A program made the translations under genes and the position numbers. The notes below the pieces were generated by a model. It did not search any database. It was not told where the DNA came from and worked only from the letters and a program-made list of their open reading frames with translations. DNA of 64,000 bases from Patella vulgata (lineage: Eukaryota > Mollusca > Gastropoda > Patellidae), in contig NC_065879.2 of NCBI RefSeq assembly GCF_932274485.2, positions 92,003,459 through 92,067,458 of the forward strand, read 5' to 3'. This document shows positions 33,698 to 45,357 of the stretch, piece after piece; positions within the stretch are counted from its first letter, which is position 1; each line of letters opens with the position of its first letter.

Positions 33698-33937
33698 GGG
33701 GGGTTGGATGGCCAAATGGTTAGCATGTGTGCGCTGTATCATAAGGTCTGTCATTGAGTCAGCTGGCATGGTTTCGAATCCCCGGTTGTACGTGACCAGG
33801 AGTAGGGTCGCCTGTCCAACCTTGTGGGTTTTCTCCGGGTCCTCCCACTGCTAAAGACCCCTATGCGCAAGCGAATTATTGAAATAAAATTAAACCATGT
33901 TAGTCCCAAAATGACCTAGAGTGGATGTTGAACCTGA
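33698..33937 (+). mobile_element. SINE1 copy
   Basis: tRNA-like head with 'tggccaaatggttagc' and 'ggtttcgaatcccc', then the SINE1 body ('ttttctccgggtcctcccac'). The tail is degraded. Confidence 0.8.
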
Positions 33938-34316
33938 TTGCTACCGTAACTGTAGAGTTGAAAAACATTCGTCTTATATACCGCTTCGACTAAAATATGG
34001 ATGTAGGTTGGAAAAGCAGTAAACTATGACTTATACCCCGTAAAGTTACAGTAATATATTTCAACTGCCCTAATGACAATATTCTGACCTATTTTTTCGT
34101 GCTGACCTTCCCTTGTTCCAACCAGATGTAGCAATAAAAACCAATCACACTCAATGTATCTATTTGATGATTACATCGTTTAAATTACAACACAGACGGC
34201 TACAGCATGTATCATATAATATTGTACTACTATACAGAGATGGCTACATCATAATAACTTTACCATTACACAGATGGCTACACCATATAATATTGTACAG
34301 ATGACTACACCATGTA

Positions 34317-34583
34317 GGGGGGTTGGATGGCTGAATGGTTAGCGTGCGCACGCTTTATCATAAAGTCTGTCATTGAGTCGACTGGCATGGTTTCGAATCC
34401 CCGGTTGTACGTGACAAAGAGTAGGGTCGCATGTCCAACCTCGTGGGTTTTCTCCGGTTTCCTCCCACTGCTAAAGACGCCTATGCGCAAGCAAATTATT
34501 GAAATAAAATTAAACCATATGTTAGTCCCGAAATGACTTAGTTTGTGTCGAGTGGACGTTAAACCCCATTTCTCTCTCTCTCC
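34317..34583 (+). mobile_element. SINE1, full-length reference copy
   Basis: About 267 bp. A box TGGCTGAATGG, B box region GGTTTCGAATCCCC, body, then 'ggacgttaaaccccattt' and (TC)n. It is a tRNA-derived SINE whose last 18 bp match SINE2 although the rest differs. Confidence 0.85.
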
Positions 34584-34906
34584 AACATATATCATATAAT
34601 ATTGTATCACATCACCATACCAGAGACAGTCAAATTCAAACTACATGTACATACATACAATCATAAAACTTGAGATTTTATAAAAGTTTTAATTTTTACT
34701 ATTTACAGCATGATTTCTGGTGTGACTAAAGACAACCGTTCTAACTGCACCGTAAATTTATCACGGTTTTTCACTTGGATGCACTGACATGTGACTTTTC
34801 AACAAACTACTCCTTGTGAATGATTTACAACAAACATCACATTTATTGTTTTTCACCAGAATCAGTTCTTCTGTGTTGCTGGAGACCAATACTATCAGTG
34901 AAAGAT

Positions 34907-35833
34907 TTACGATTTTTCACCAGTATGAATTCTGATATGTTTCTTAAGATGACCTCTGTTAGTAAATGATTTACTACAAACATCACACATAAAGGGTTTT
35001 TCACCAGTATGAATTCGTATATGTCTCTGTAGATCACTACTGCTATTAAATGATTTACTACAAACATCACATGTAAATGGCCTTTGTCCAGTATGAATTC
35101 TGATATGTCGGTGTAGATCGCTACGGGTAGTAAATGATTTACGACAAGCATCACACGTAAAGGGTTTTTCACCAGTATGAATTCTCATATGTGTTTCTAG
35201 TTTACTGCTGCTTGTAAATGATTTACTACAAACACCACATTCAAAGGGCTTTTCTTCAGTGTGAATTCTGATATGTTTTTGTAGATCGCTACGGGTAGTA
35301 AATGATTTACTACAAACATCACAATTAAATAGCTTTCCTCCTGTATGATTTCTCATGTGAATTAGAAAGTAATTTTTGTCAATAAATGATTTACTACAAA
35401 CATCACACTTTTTAAACTCTTGTGAATTGTGTATTTCTTTTTCATTATTCTGGCCAAAACTCTTCTCCCAATGTTTACCATGTTGTAAAACAGATTCCTC
35501 TTCTTTAACATGTTTTTCACAGTGTTTTTCTAAATCAGTTTCTAAATTATATTCTTTATCACACAAATTACACTGATAGCATGTTTCAATGTTTTCGGTT
35601 TTCTCTTCTTTAACATGACAATATTCATCTACATCATCAGTTTTCTCTTCTTTAACATGACAATATTCATCTACATCATCAGTTTTCTCTTCTTTAACAT
35701 GACAATATTCATCTACATCATCAGATTTCTCTTCTTTAACATGCACTTTGTAGTGGTTTTCTAAACTACAAAAACTTTGAAAAATTTCATCACATATTGT
35801 ACACTGATGAAAAGTTATAACATCATCAGTTTC
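34907..35833 (-). CDS. ZF3: C2H2 zinc-finger protein, short acidic array
   Basis: Exon 2 of a minus-strand family member: 309 codons including the stop. ETDDVITF, then an N-terminal finger (CTICDEIF...HYKVH), four acidic repeats, then seven C2H2 fingers. Compared with relatives it ends early at HTGEKS: sequence just downstream (RKSFTDSIGLQQH) is the remnant of another finger out of frame, so a small deletion truncated it. The start is inferred from an ATG|GTGAGT junction at 36173-36175, giving a 339-bp intron. It has the shortest acidic block of the cluster. Confidence 0.8.
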   Translation of the reverse strand, partial: ETDDVITFHQCTICDEIFQSFCSLENHYKVHVKEEKSDDVDEYCHVKEEKTDDVDEYCHVKEEKTDDVDEYCHVKEEKTENIETCYQCNLCDKEYNLETDLEKHCEKHVKEEESVLQHGKHWEKSFGQNNEKEIHNSQEFKKCDVCSKSFIDKNYFLIHMRNHTGGKLFNCDVCSKSFTTRSDLQKHIRIHTEEKPFECGVCSKSFTSSSKLETHMRIHTGEKPFTCDACRKSFTTRSDLHRHIRIHTGQRPFTCDVCSKSFNSSSDLQRHIRIHTGEKPFMCDVCSKSFTNRGHLKKHIRIHTGEKS

Positions 35834-35945
35834 CTGTAATATATAAAAGTTATAACTTCATTAGTTTCCTGTAATATATAAAAGTTATAAAATCTTTAGC
35901 TTTCTGTAATATATGAAAGTTATTACATCATTAGTTTCCTGTAAT
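35834..35945 (-). repeat. Tandem 3' splice-site array, ZF3
   Basis: About four 35-bp units on the minus strand ('ttatatattacaggaaac'), the last ending at the ZF3 coding exon. Confidence 0.7.
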
Positions 35946-36172
35946 TTTTAGGCCTTTGTGTACTATTGTACGTGGCCATTTGCACTAAATAGGCAATACT
36001 TGTTTATCCAGATATAGGCTACTTCGATCATTTAACTTTTTTCTTAATAATTCAAAAAAATTGTTTTAGAATTTAAGTAGCAAACGGTTAATTTTTAAAC
36101 TTAATTCATTCGCCCCATGTCATCCCTCACAGTGATAAGGTTGATAAGTTTGGGTCCAATAATTCAACTCAC

Positions 36173-36430
36173 CATTACGATGTCATCACCGTTAATCGTT
36201 GATGTTTACATCCGAGTTTTATAGATCATACAAGTTGATATAACGTATCAATAAACGACCACTCATGTGGTAAACAGACGGTGTATATCGCATGAAGTGA
36301 GATCGCGTAAAGAAAACTGCCTTACTTCACTATCCCATGTTCATTTCCGGAACAACTTTGGGATAGTTGTATAATGAAGTAAGCTGTGGATCTATCCAAC
36401 ACGAATAACTCGTAATGTTAGACACTTGAC
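36173..36430 (-). promoter_or_regulatory. ZF3 promoter block and ATG-only first exon
   Basis: Minus-strand homologue of 8330-8621. CCGGAAAT lies at 36350-36343. ATG at 36175-36173 sits directly before GTGAGT. An upstream ATG reads ATG-ACA-TCG-TAA, so it is closed by a stop and the second ATG is the usable one. Confidence 0.6.
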
Positions 36431-36464
36431 AGCATAGGACTATTACGTGCACATATTTATATTT

Positions 36465-36640
36465 GCTAACTTATTCCTTATACCCTAAAGATGATCCCAA
36501 TTGTTTTTGGTGCATGACCGACCCCCAGGGACAGAGCCGCAACTATTTTTTGTATTTTTCTGTTTGTCATCTACAAGCCCCATTTCTTAACGGAATATCT
36601 TGAAACTTTGCATACTTATTCCTTATACACTAAGGATCAA
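36465..36640 (-). repeat. Repeat C upstream of ZF3
   Basis: Inverted repeat C unit ('attccttataccctaaagat', 'gggacagagccgcaac'). Confidence 0.7.
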
Positions 36641-36642
36641 CC

Positions 36643-37030
36643 TTCTGGGAGATAAAGAGCTGGCAGACCTCACTATAATAGTTAAAAACTAGATAATGTA
36701 AAGGGAATTTGCTGAAAATTTCTGTCGAATTGATCCACCCTGAACCAAGATTTTAGCTATTGAATTTTCGGCCTAGCCTCAATCATCATTACAAAAGTTG
36801 TTACGATAAAAAAAAACATCGTCTTGATTATCCATTTCATGATTAAATCATGAATGAAAGTTGAGCAGCAAAATGAATCCTAATCCAGTAAATATCGCAG
36901 GCTAGCGTTGACATCAAGAGTTGATTATGGTCTGGATTAGTTAATGTCTAATTAATAATTTAGATAACATTTCAGGCCTAAAGAAAGACCTACAATAGAC
37001 AGATTTAGCTCTTGCATAATGTATGTTTAA
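36643..37030 (+). mobile_element. Repeat A, left end missing
   Basis: Body and right end (CATAATGTATGTTTAA) of repeat A. It preserves the uninterrupted site matching the one split at 45357/55535. Confidence 0.7.
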
Positions 37031-37084
37031 AGTAGCTAAGTCTCTAACACTAATACGTGTACTTCCATTAATTGATGGTGTTGA

Positions 37085-37500
37085 AAATCTTTCATACTTA
37101 TTCCTTATACCCTAAGGATGACCTCTGTTATATTTGTTGCATGCCCGACTACCAGAGACAGTAACGCCCAATCGTTTAGTTTATCGTATAGATGTCGCAA
37201 TTCTGAATGGATCATCTTGGAACTTGGCATTTATATTCCTTATACCCTAAGAACGACAACTATTGATTTGGGTCCCGACCCCCCGGAGCAGAGCCACACC
37301 CAAATTTTGTGGTTTTTTTTGTCTATCTGGAATCTGAATAGATCATCTTGAAACTTTGCATATTTATTCCTTATATATGTGTAATGTGTAGGCCTACCAT
37401 AACGATAGCAACTATTTAATTTTGCATGCCCTGGCCTCCAGAGCAGTGTCACATCCACATTTTTGTTAATATTTAGTCTGTAAATATGGCAAAACAAACC
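37085..37500 (-). repeat. Repeat C block
   Basis: Several repeat C units in inverted orientation, counterpart of 14650-14930. Confidence 0.65.
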
Positions 37501-38097
37501 CAATGCCTAGCTTTCTTTACCATTGTCATATTAGATTCAAAGCAGTCATTTCATATTTCATTCTCTTCATTTTAAAGGAGCTATGCCTTATTTTAAAAAA
37601 ATGTGTGGAATGCTCTAAGCAGATATAAACGACTGTCGTTCAATTTGAACTGTTCACTTATTTTACCAAACATAACTGATTAGAAATTACAATATTTTTT
37701 TTTAAAAATTGAATAGAAATCACTTTACATACATTCATATTACATTAATAAATGCTTTTAGAACCATTTTTGTCTATTTCCAGGTCCCAAAAATTAGAAC
37801 CATATGCCCTTTAAAAAATACCATATCAATCAAAGCAGGAATGTAGACGTATATTGCTGTGGTAGCGTTGCTCTTGGTTTTTATTATCTTAGCGCACATA
37901 CAGGGTCCTTTCCTGTGGAAGGAAACTGGTGCATTCGTGCGGTTGGATAGGTACACCTGTGTGTATGATTTTTAAGGTATATCTGGAACCGTTAAAGGGC
38001 TAGTCCATTTAACCAAAGTTGTTCAGTAACAAATGGCCTAATTCTTGGTAACAATGGTCCAGTGCCGTAACTAGCTCAGAGCAACAAGGGGGGGGGG
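37501..38097. other. Segmentally duplicated non-coding block
   Basis: Inverted counterpart of 13841-14640. Ends in a G-run at about 38088-38099. Confidence 0.5.
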
Positions 38098-38279
38098 GGT
38101 GGAGAGAGAGAAATGGGGTTAAACATCCACTCGACACAAACTAGGTCATTTTGGGACTAACACTTAGTTCAATTTTACTTCAATATTTCGCTGGGAATCA
38201 AAACCACGCCAGCTGAATCAATGACAGACCTTATGATACAGCGCGAACATGCTAACCATTCAGCCATTCTTCCCCCCCA
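38098..38279 (-). mobile_element. SINE1, internally shortened copy
   Basis: Minus-strand SINE1 tail and head, with the middle of the element missing. Confidence 0.75.
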
Positions 38280-38389
38280 GGGGTGCTGTAAAATTGGCAG
38301 ATAATGTACATGTATATCTATGGTTGACAATTTTTCACCGGAGGGGGTGGGGGGCAAAGATATGTTCTAATATGTGGTAACTATGGCCT

Positions 38390-39245
38390 AATACGTGGTA
38401 ACTATGGTCTTATTCGGTAACTATGAAGTTTGATTTATTATTGTCAGTGGTGTGTGATAGTGAAACTTTACAAAATTACAATTTTGGAGGGAAAATTCAA
38501 AATGACGGCACTCTCCCAATTTTGGTAGGGCAAGTCTGAAAGATCATATATGGTCTTACTGGCAACACAGGATACATGTACATAGCCAGCATGGACTACT
38601 CGAAAAAGTTAAAACACCCTAAGCTACATGGCTCCCTATTGTTAATCAGGATTCCCTATTGTAGTAGTCCATGTTTATACAGCATGGGTTCCACATCGGC
38701 CGTATATGCCGGTCAAGACAGAGGGCTATGGAAAATGACCAAAACTTGAACTGATCCATCGGTCATTTTGCATCCTGGAAAAATAGTCTATTTTTCAAAA
38801 CCCAATTTTCAAACATGGGTATGATCGACCTCCGCTATGTAAGTATAAAATTGTAAAGCCAGGACTGAAATCCACACGTATATAAGCCATGATCAACCTC
38901 CACTATGTAACTATAAAATTGTAAAGACTGTACTGAAATACACATCTATAGATTTACTTCACTGCAACGTTTCAACAAGATTTCACAAGTCATTTAGTCC
39001 ATGTCTGATCAGATTTACTTTATAATGAGTGCATTGGCCAGAGGCAATGGAAGAAAAGAAACCAGAAATTGTTGATCTCTCTCGAATCCAATAAGATTTT
39101 CAAACAGGGTATAGGGGATGCCTGTGCCTTCACTTCTGAAAAAGTGCTCTTGAAAGTGTTCAAGGAAATGCCTGTATCAGTATCACAAAATCATTAGTTG
39201 AATCACTTGTCCTATCAAAATTTGACTACTACATGTATAACACAA
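38390..39245. repeat. Segmental duplication, uninterrupted copy
   Basis: Matches 56300-56713 joined to 62229-62880. Here 'ggctccctattgttaatcagg' is continuous, so this copy shows the empty site of the LTR fossil at 56714-62228. Confidence 0.8.
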
Positions 39246-39405
39246 GTCATATCTGACTACCAGCAGGTGTTACATATCTGACTACCAGCAGGTGTTACAC
39301 AAGTCATATCTGACTACCAGCAGGTGTTACACAAGTCATATCTGACTACCAGCAGGTGTTACACAAGCCATATCTGACTACCAGCAGGTGTTACACAAGC
39401 CACAC
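39246..39405. repeat. Minisatellite, 32-bp unit
   Basis: About five units of 'ctaccagcaggtgttacaca' plus 'agtcatatctga'. The sister duplication has a single unit near 62870. Confidence 0.8.
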
Positions 39406-39580
39406 TGTATAAGCTCCAAAAAGAAAAAAATATTATGATTATTATTATTGCCCTTGTATATACTCCTTAAATTACAGTAATATATTTCAAATGCCTCAAT
39501 GACAATATTGTTTTCTCTTTTCCTGCTGACCTTCCCTTGTTCCAACCAGATGTAGGAATAAGCAGCGGCTGCCAGACAGG

Positions 39581-40995
39581 ATACGCCCACATTTTGCAAG
39601 AGATGGATAGAGAACAAGCTAAAAACAAACGGGATTTTTTGTACAATCAGGGGCAATAATCCAGAAAGTTATGGTCTGAAATGCGCAATTATCAAACGGG
39701 ACTGAGATCTTTGGGATATAAAGATATGATTTAAGTGTCATCAGATTCGGACAAAAATTGTGACCTCTAGAGGGTTGACAACCTTCAAATTGCATACTTT
39801 TACACACAATTTGCATACAAAGAGCGGCCATTTTGTTGGGCAGTTTCATTTTGATATTCCCGAAATTCAAATTTAACCTTCATTACGGTGGAATGGTGAA
39901 ATTTTAAACGGTTTTTAAAATCGGGAAAAAAAATTGTGACCTCTAGAGAATCCGCAAGCTAATAATGCTATTTTTCGAACAAGCAGGGGCCATAATCCAG
40001 GAAGTTAAGTTCGGGCAACCGCGATTATCAAAAGGATCCATGATCTTAGTGTGTAATGGTGATATATTCACACATTTTTTTTAAATCAGTTAAAAATTGT
40101 GACCTCTACAAGGACCTCAAGCTAAAAACGCGATTTTTCGTACAATCAAGGGCCATAATTCAGGAAGTTACTATCCGATATGCCGAATATCGAAAGGAAC
40201 CAAGATCTTTGGGTTATTAACTTACATTTCAAGTTTCATCAAAATCAAAAGAAAATAGTGACCTCTAGAGAGTCCACAACATTGATATACCATATTTTTT
40301 ACACTATTTGAGTACGAGGGGCGGCCATTTTGTCTGCCAGTTTTGGTTCGATATTTACGACATTCGTACTCAACTATCCTTAGGGTGTAATGGTGATATA
40401 TTCGAACGTTTTCTTAAATCAGATAAAAATTATGACCTCTATAGGGTCCACAAGCTAAAAACGCGATGTTTTGTACAATCAGGGGCCATAATTCAGGAAG
40501 TTACGGTCAGTTTTGGACCCATTTTCACGAAATTCAAACTCAGCCGTCCTTATGGTGTAACAGTGATATAATAAAACGTTTTTTTAAATCAGATAAAAAT
40601 TATTACCTCTATAGGGTCCACAAGCTAAAAATGCGATTTTTCGTACAATCAGCAGCCATAATTCAGGAAGTTATGGTCCGATATGCGCGAATATCAAAAG
40701 GAACCGAGATCTGTGGGTTTTAAACATACATTTCAAGTTTAAACCAAATCGAATAAAAATTGTGACCTCTATAGTGTTCACAAGCTAAAAACATGATTTT
40801 TCGTACAATCAAGGGCCATAATCCATGAAGTTAACAGTCTGATACATGCCAATATCAAAAGTAACCGAGATCTTGGGGTGACAAACTTATATTTCAAGTT
40901 TCATCGGATAAAAATTGTGACCTGTAGAGTGTTAACAAACAATTGTGGATAGACGGCCGGACAGGGGCGATGAAAACATAAAAATGTGGGCGTAT
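39581..40995 (-). mobile_element. Repeat D element, complete with inverted ends
   Basis: 1415 bp bounded by ATACGCCCACATTTT and its exact complement. Inside are the same sub-blocks as 23801-25816. It interrupts a segment found unbroken near 34120-34160 ('ccagatgtagcaataaaaac'). No transposase, so it is non-autonomous. Confidence 0.7.
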
Positions 40996-41243
40996 AAAAA
41001 CCAAGCATGCTCAATGTATCTAATTGATGATTACAACATTACATTGCCTGAATTACAAAACAGAGATAGCTACATCATGTATCACATAATATTGTACCAC
41101 ATTGACTACTATACAGACAGCCAAATTCAAACTACATACATACAATCATAAAACTTGAGAATTTATAAAAGTTTTATTCTACTATTTACAGTGTGATTTC
41201 TGGTGTGACTAAAGACAACCGTTCTAACTACACCGTAAATTTT

Positions 41244-42818
41244 TCACTTGGGTGCACTGACATGTGTACTATCAGTGAAAGATTTACGACAAACATCAGA
41301 TTTTAAAGGTTTTTCACCAGTATGAATTCTGATATGTTTCTTAAGATTGCAACTGTTAGTAAATGATTTACTACAAACATCACATGTAAATGGCCTTTGT
41401 CCAGTGTGAATTCTGATATGTCGCTGTAGATCACTACTGCTATTAAATGATTTACTACAAACATCACATGTAAATGGCCTTTGTCCAGTGTGAATTCTGA
41501 TATGTCTGTGTAGATCGCTACGGGTAGTAAATGATTTACGACAAACATCACACATAAAGGGTTTTTCTCTAGTATGAATTTTTATATGTCTTTGTAGTTT
41601 ACTACTGTATGTGAATGATTTACTACAAACATCGCATTTATAAGGTTTTTCACCAGTATGAATTCTGATATGTCTCTGTAGAGTACTACTGTTGGTAAAT
41701 GATTTATGACAAACATTGCATGTAAAGGGTTTTTCACCAGTATGAATTTTTATATGTCTCTGTAGACTACTACTCTGTGAAAATGATTTACCACAAACAT
41801 CACATTTATAAGGTTTTGCACCTGTATGAATTCTCAAATGAATTTGAAGGTAATATTTGTTAGTAAATGATTTGCTACAAACATCACACTTCTTAAACTC
41901 TTGTGAATTGTGTATTTCTTTTTCATTATCCTGGTTAAAACTTTCCTCACAATGTTCACCATGTTGTAAAACAGATTCCTCTTCTTTAACATGTTTTTCA
42001 CAGTGTTTTTCTAAATCAGTTTCTAATTTAAATTCCTCATCACACAAATTACACTGATAAACAGTTTCAATATCATCAGCTTTCTCTTCTTGAACATGAC
42101 AATATTCATCTACGTCATCAGTTTTCTCTTCTTTAACATGACAATATTCATCTACATCATCTGTTATCTCTTCTTTAACATGACAATATTCATCTATGTC
42201 ATCAGTTGTGTCTTCTTTAACATGACTATATTCATCTACATCATCAGCTCTTTCTTCTTTAACATGACAATATTCATCTACATCATCAGTTTCCTCTTCT
42301 TTAACATGACAATATCCATCTACATCATCAGTTTTCTCTTCTTTAACATGACAATATTCATCTACATCAAATGTTATCTCTTCTTTAACATGACAATATT
42401 CATCTACGTCATCAGTTGTGTCTTCTTTAACATGACTATATTCATCTACATCATCAGTTTTCTCTTCTTTAACATGACAATATTCATCTACATCATCAGT
42501 TTTCTCATCTTTAACATGACGATATTCATCTACGTCCACAGTTTTCTCTTCTTTAACATGACAATATTCATCTACGTCATCAGTTGTGTCTTCTTTAACA
42601 TGACGATATTCATCTACGTCCACAGTTTTCTCTTCTTTAACATGACAATATTCATCTACGGCATCAGTTGTGTCTTCTTTAACATGACCATATTCATCTA
42701 GATCATCAGATTTCTCTTCTTTAACATGCACTTTGTAGTGGTTTTCTAAACTACAAAAACTTTGAAAAATTTCATCACATATTGTACACTGATGAAAAGT
42801 TATAACATCATTAGTCTC
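41244..42818 (-). CDS. ZF4: C2H2 zinc-finger protein with 16 acidic repeats
   Basis: Exon 2, 525 codons including the stop. ETNDVITF, N-terminal finger (CTICDEIF...HYKVH), 16 units of the 14-residue repeat, then eight good C2H2 fingers and a ninth that has lost its first Cys (LKSDVC) before the frame ends THVSAPK. Fifteen repeat units keep the acceptor Lys; four read VKED. Units alternate between two subtypes (EKT and DTT), implying expansion of a two-unit block. Start inferred at 44730-44732 through the ATG|GTGAGT exon. Inferred role as for ZF1. Confidence 0.85.
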   Translation of the reverse strand, partial: ETNDVITFHQCTICDEIFQSFCSLENHYKVHVKEEKSDDLDEYGHVKEDTTDAVDEYCHVKEEKTVDVDEYRHVKEDTTDDVDEYCHVKEEKTVDVDEYRHVKDEKTDDVDEYCHVKEEKTDDVDEYSHVKEDTTDDVDEYCHVKEEITFDVDEYCHVKEEKTDDVDGYCHVKEEETDDVDEYCHVKEERADDVDEYSHVKEDTTDDIDEYCHVKEEITDDVDEYCHVKEEKTDDVDEYCHVQEEKADDIETVYQCNLCDEEFKLETDLEKHCEKHVKEEESVLQHGEHCEESFNQDNEKEIHNSQEFKKCDVCSKSFTNKYYLQIHLRIHTGAKPYKCDVCGKSFSQSSSLQRHIKIHTGEKPFTCNVCHKSFTNSSTLQRHIRIHTGEKPYKCDVCSKSFTYSSKLQRHIKIHTREKPFMCDVCRKSFTTRSDLHRHIRIHTGQRPFTCDVCSKSFNSSSDLQRHIRIHTGQRPFTCDVCSKSFTNSCNLKKHIRIHTGEKPLKSDVCRKSFTDSTHVSAPK

Positions 42819-43210
42819 CTGTAATATATAAAAGTTTTAACATCATTAGTCTCCTGTAATATATAAAAGTTTTAACATCATTAGTCTCCTGTAATATATA
42901 AAAGTTACAACATCATTAGTTTCCTGTAATATATAAAAGTTATAACATCATTAGTCTCCTGTAATATATAAAAGTTATAACATCATTAGTTTCCTGTAAT
43001 ATATAAAGTTATAATATCATTAGTTTCCTGTAATATATAAAAGTTATTACATCATTAGTCTCCTGTAATATATAAAAGCTATATCATCATTAGTCTCCTG
43101 TAATATATAAAAGTTATAACATCATTAGTTTCTTGTAATATATAAAAGTTATAACATCATTAGTCTCCTGTAATATATAAAAGTTATTACATCATTAGTT
43201 TCTTGTAATT
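42819..43210 (-). repeat. Tandem 3' splice-site array, ZF4 (largest)
   Basis: About 12 units of 35 bp ('ttataacttttatatattacag' followed by 'gagactaatgat' on the minus strand), spacing nearly exact from 42819 to 43203. It is the longest of the four arrays. Confidence 0.8.
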
Positions 43211-43289
43211 TTTACGCCTTTGTGTACTATCCAGATTTGTTTATCCAGATATAGGCTACTTCCAACATTTAACTTTTTCCTCAATAATT

Positions 43290-44140
43290 TGGTTTTCTCC
43301 GCCGCAATCTTCAACATTGCCCGGAATCATGCCACAAAACAGCCTATCTGGCCCTTGTATGCTCAACCGTGGAGTACAGCTAAACAGTATGGGATACCCA
43401 CCTGCAGAGGGACAAGCAGCACATTTCATATCAGGAGACTACACAAGCAAAGACCTGGGATGCATCACACAGATGCTAAAAAACCTGGATCTACCATCCT
43501 TACAGAATAGAAATGAAATGAAATGTGGTTTAACATCCTACTGCTCTGCTCCTAACCTGGGTTAATGAAGACGGGCATCCGCCATACAGTGTGCTATGAG
43601 GGAAATTTTGCTCGGACAGCGGTACTACAGCCTACTCTTATATCGAATTCCAACTGCCAAGGGATCTTTTATGTGCACGCCAATGTGTACATGGGACGTC
43701 AGTTTTCCGTCCCATCCGAACGACTAGACAGCTGTCCTGTCAGGCCCTCCGTCATGTATCACTCACAAGGGGAAACCACGCCGGAAACTTACAGAATAGA
43801 AGAAAAACAAACCGCTTAATACTTTTCTACAAGGTGGTTCAGGTGCTGGTGTCAGAACTACCATTTCATGACTACTTACCCCAAATTCGCGCAAACAAAT
43901 GCAGAGTTGCGGTTAAAAAGTTTTCAGACTTTCACAGTGATAATATACTAGAATCACAAACTACAAATAACTCGAAGTGTTTCAAAACATTAGACTGTAA
44001 AAATAAACTGTATAAAAACTCGTTCTTCCCCAAAATGTTAATAGATTGGAACCACCTGGACGATAGTGTTGTGCATGCTAAGACAATAGGCTGTTTTTGC
44101 ACAGCCCTCAATCAGTGGAATTAGTGTGACCACACTCTCT
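43290..44140 (+). mobile_element. LINE fragment in the ZF4 intron
   Basis: C-terminal non-LTR reverse transcriptase pieces: AAHFISGDYTSKDLGCITQM, DLPSLQNR, then after a SINE2 insertion LILFYKVVQ, YKNSFFPKMLIDWNHL. The first part is out of frame with the second. Sequence on both sides matches the shorter ZF3 intron, which lacks the insertion. Confidence 0.75.
43511..43787 (-). mobile_element. SINE2, 5'-truncated, 14-bp target duplication
   Basis: Flanked by 'cttacagaatagaa' at 43499-43512 and 43788-43801, overlapping the SINE tail by two bases. The head is missing. It splits the LINE fragment. Confidence 0.9.
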
Positions 44141-44729
44141 CTCCCATTGATTATACCGAAAGGTCCTCAACGTATCTATTCAGATCCAGAATTTAAAAAT
44201 TGTTTTAGAATTTAATTCGCAAAGGAAGTGGATATTTAACCGTATTTACGGCAAAGTATCTACTTCCGCTATTTTACTGTACATAGTTTCTGATTGGCTA
44301 ATTTGTATGATGATGTCATACCTTATTCAAAATGGCGGAAAGTACAGATGTTCTGAAAATAGGAGATAAATTTGAACCCTAACCCATTTTTCTAATCCAT
44401 CAAAATGGGAAATTAAATTAAATTAATTACAATAGTGTGTTCTTAATTTATTTTCAAATTTTGGGATTAATACTGATTTTTAAGATAGCCGTATACGGTT
44501 AAATTCATCTCATGTACTGTCAAATAATCCAGGAACTGACACTTGATGACGTCACTATATTCCGGCCAATCAGAAACGATATACGGTAAAATATCCACTC
44601 CGATTCGCAAAAGGTTAAAAAGTTAATTTTGAAACTTAATTCATTCGCCCTATGTCATCCCTCCCAGTGATAGTAGTAGACAGGCGAATATTTAAGGTTA
44701 ATAAGTTTGGGTCCAATAATTCAACTCAC
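44141..44729. other. ZF4 intron 1, distal part
   Basis: No gene. Partly homologous to the ZF3 intron. Contains an extra block (44220-44600) with inverted 'cggaagtggatatttaaccgt'-like ends, possibly a small inserted element. Confidence 0.4.
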
Positions 44730-44990
44730 CATTACGATGTCACCATCATTAATTGTTGATGTTTACATCTGACCTCTATAGATCATACAAGTTGATATAA
44801 CGTATCAATATAAGACTAGTCGTGTGGTAAAGAGACGGTTTATATCGTATGAAGTGAGATCGCACAAAGAAAACCGAACTGCCTTTCTTTACTATACCAT
44901 GTTCATTTCCGGAACAACTTTGGGATAGTTGTATAATGAAGTAAGCTGTGGATCTATCCAACACGAATAACTCGTAATGTTAGACACTTG
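44730..44990 (-). promoter_or_regulatory. ZF4 promoter block and ATG-only first exon
   Basis: CCGGAAAT at 44912-44905 and ATG at 44732-44730 followed by GTGAGT, as in ZF3. Nearly identical to 36173-36430. Confidence 0.6.
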
Positions 44991-45029
44991 ACAGCATAGG
45001 ACTATTACGTGCACATATTTATATTTGCA

Positions 45030-45200
45030 TACTTATTCCTTATACCCTAAACATGATCCCAATTGTTTTTGGTGCATGACCGACCCCCGGGGACAGAGCC
45101 GCAATTATTTTTTGTATTTTTCTGTTTGTCATCTACAAGCCCCATTTCTTAACGGAATATCTTGAAACTTTGCATACTTATTCCTTATACACTAAGGATC
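45030..45200 (-). repeat. Repeat C upstream of ZF4
   Basis: Same unit and position as 36465-36640. Confidence 0.7.
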
Positions 45201-45204
45201 ATCC

Positions 45205-45357
45205 TTATGGGAGATTATATAAAGAGCTGGCAGGCCTCAGTATAATTGTTAAAAACTAGATAATGTAAAGGGAATTTGCTGAAAATTTCAGTCATAATGA
45301 TCCAACCCGATTTTAGCGATTGAATTTTCGGTGTAGCCTCAATCATCATTACTAAAG
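45205..45357 (+). mobile_element. Repeat A, left part, split by the Mutator-like element
   Basis: Repeat A body up to 'atcatcattactaaag'. The right part resumes at 55535. Confidence 0.75.

Noticed and set aside
34330-34410. Functional tRNA gene
   Set aside because: A and B boxes are present but the sequence continues into a SINE body and tail found in several copies; no proper cloverleaf is expected.
39249-39410. CRISPR-like array of direct repeats
   Set aside because: Units are contiguous 32-bp minisatellite repeats with no spacers, in a eukaryotic setting.
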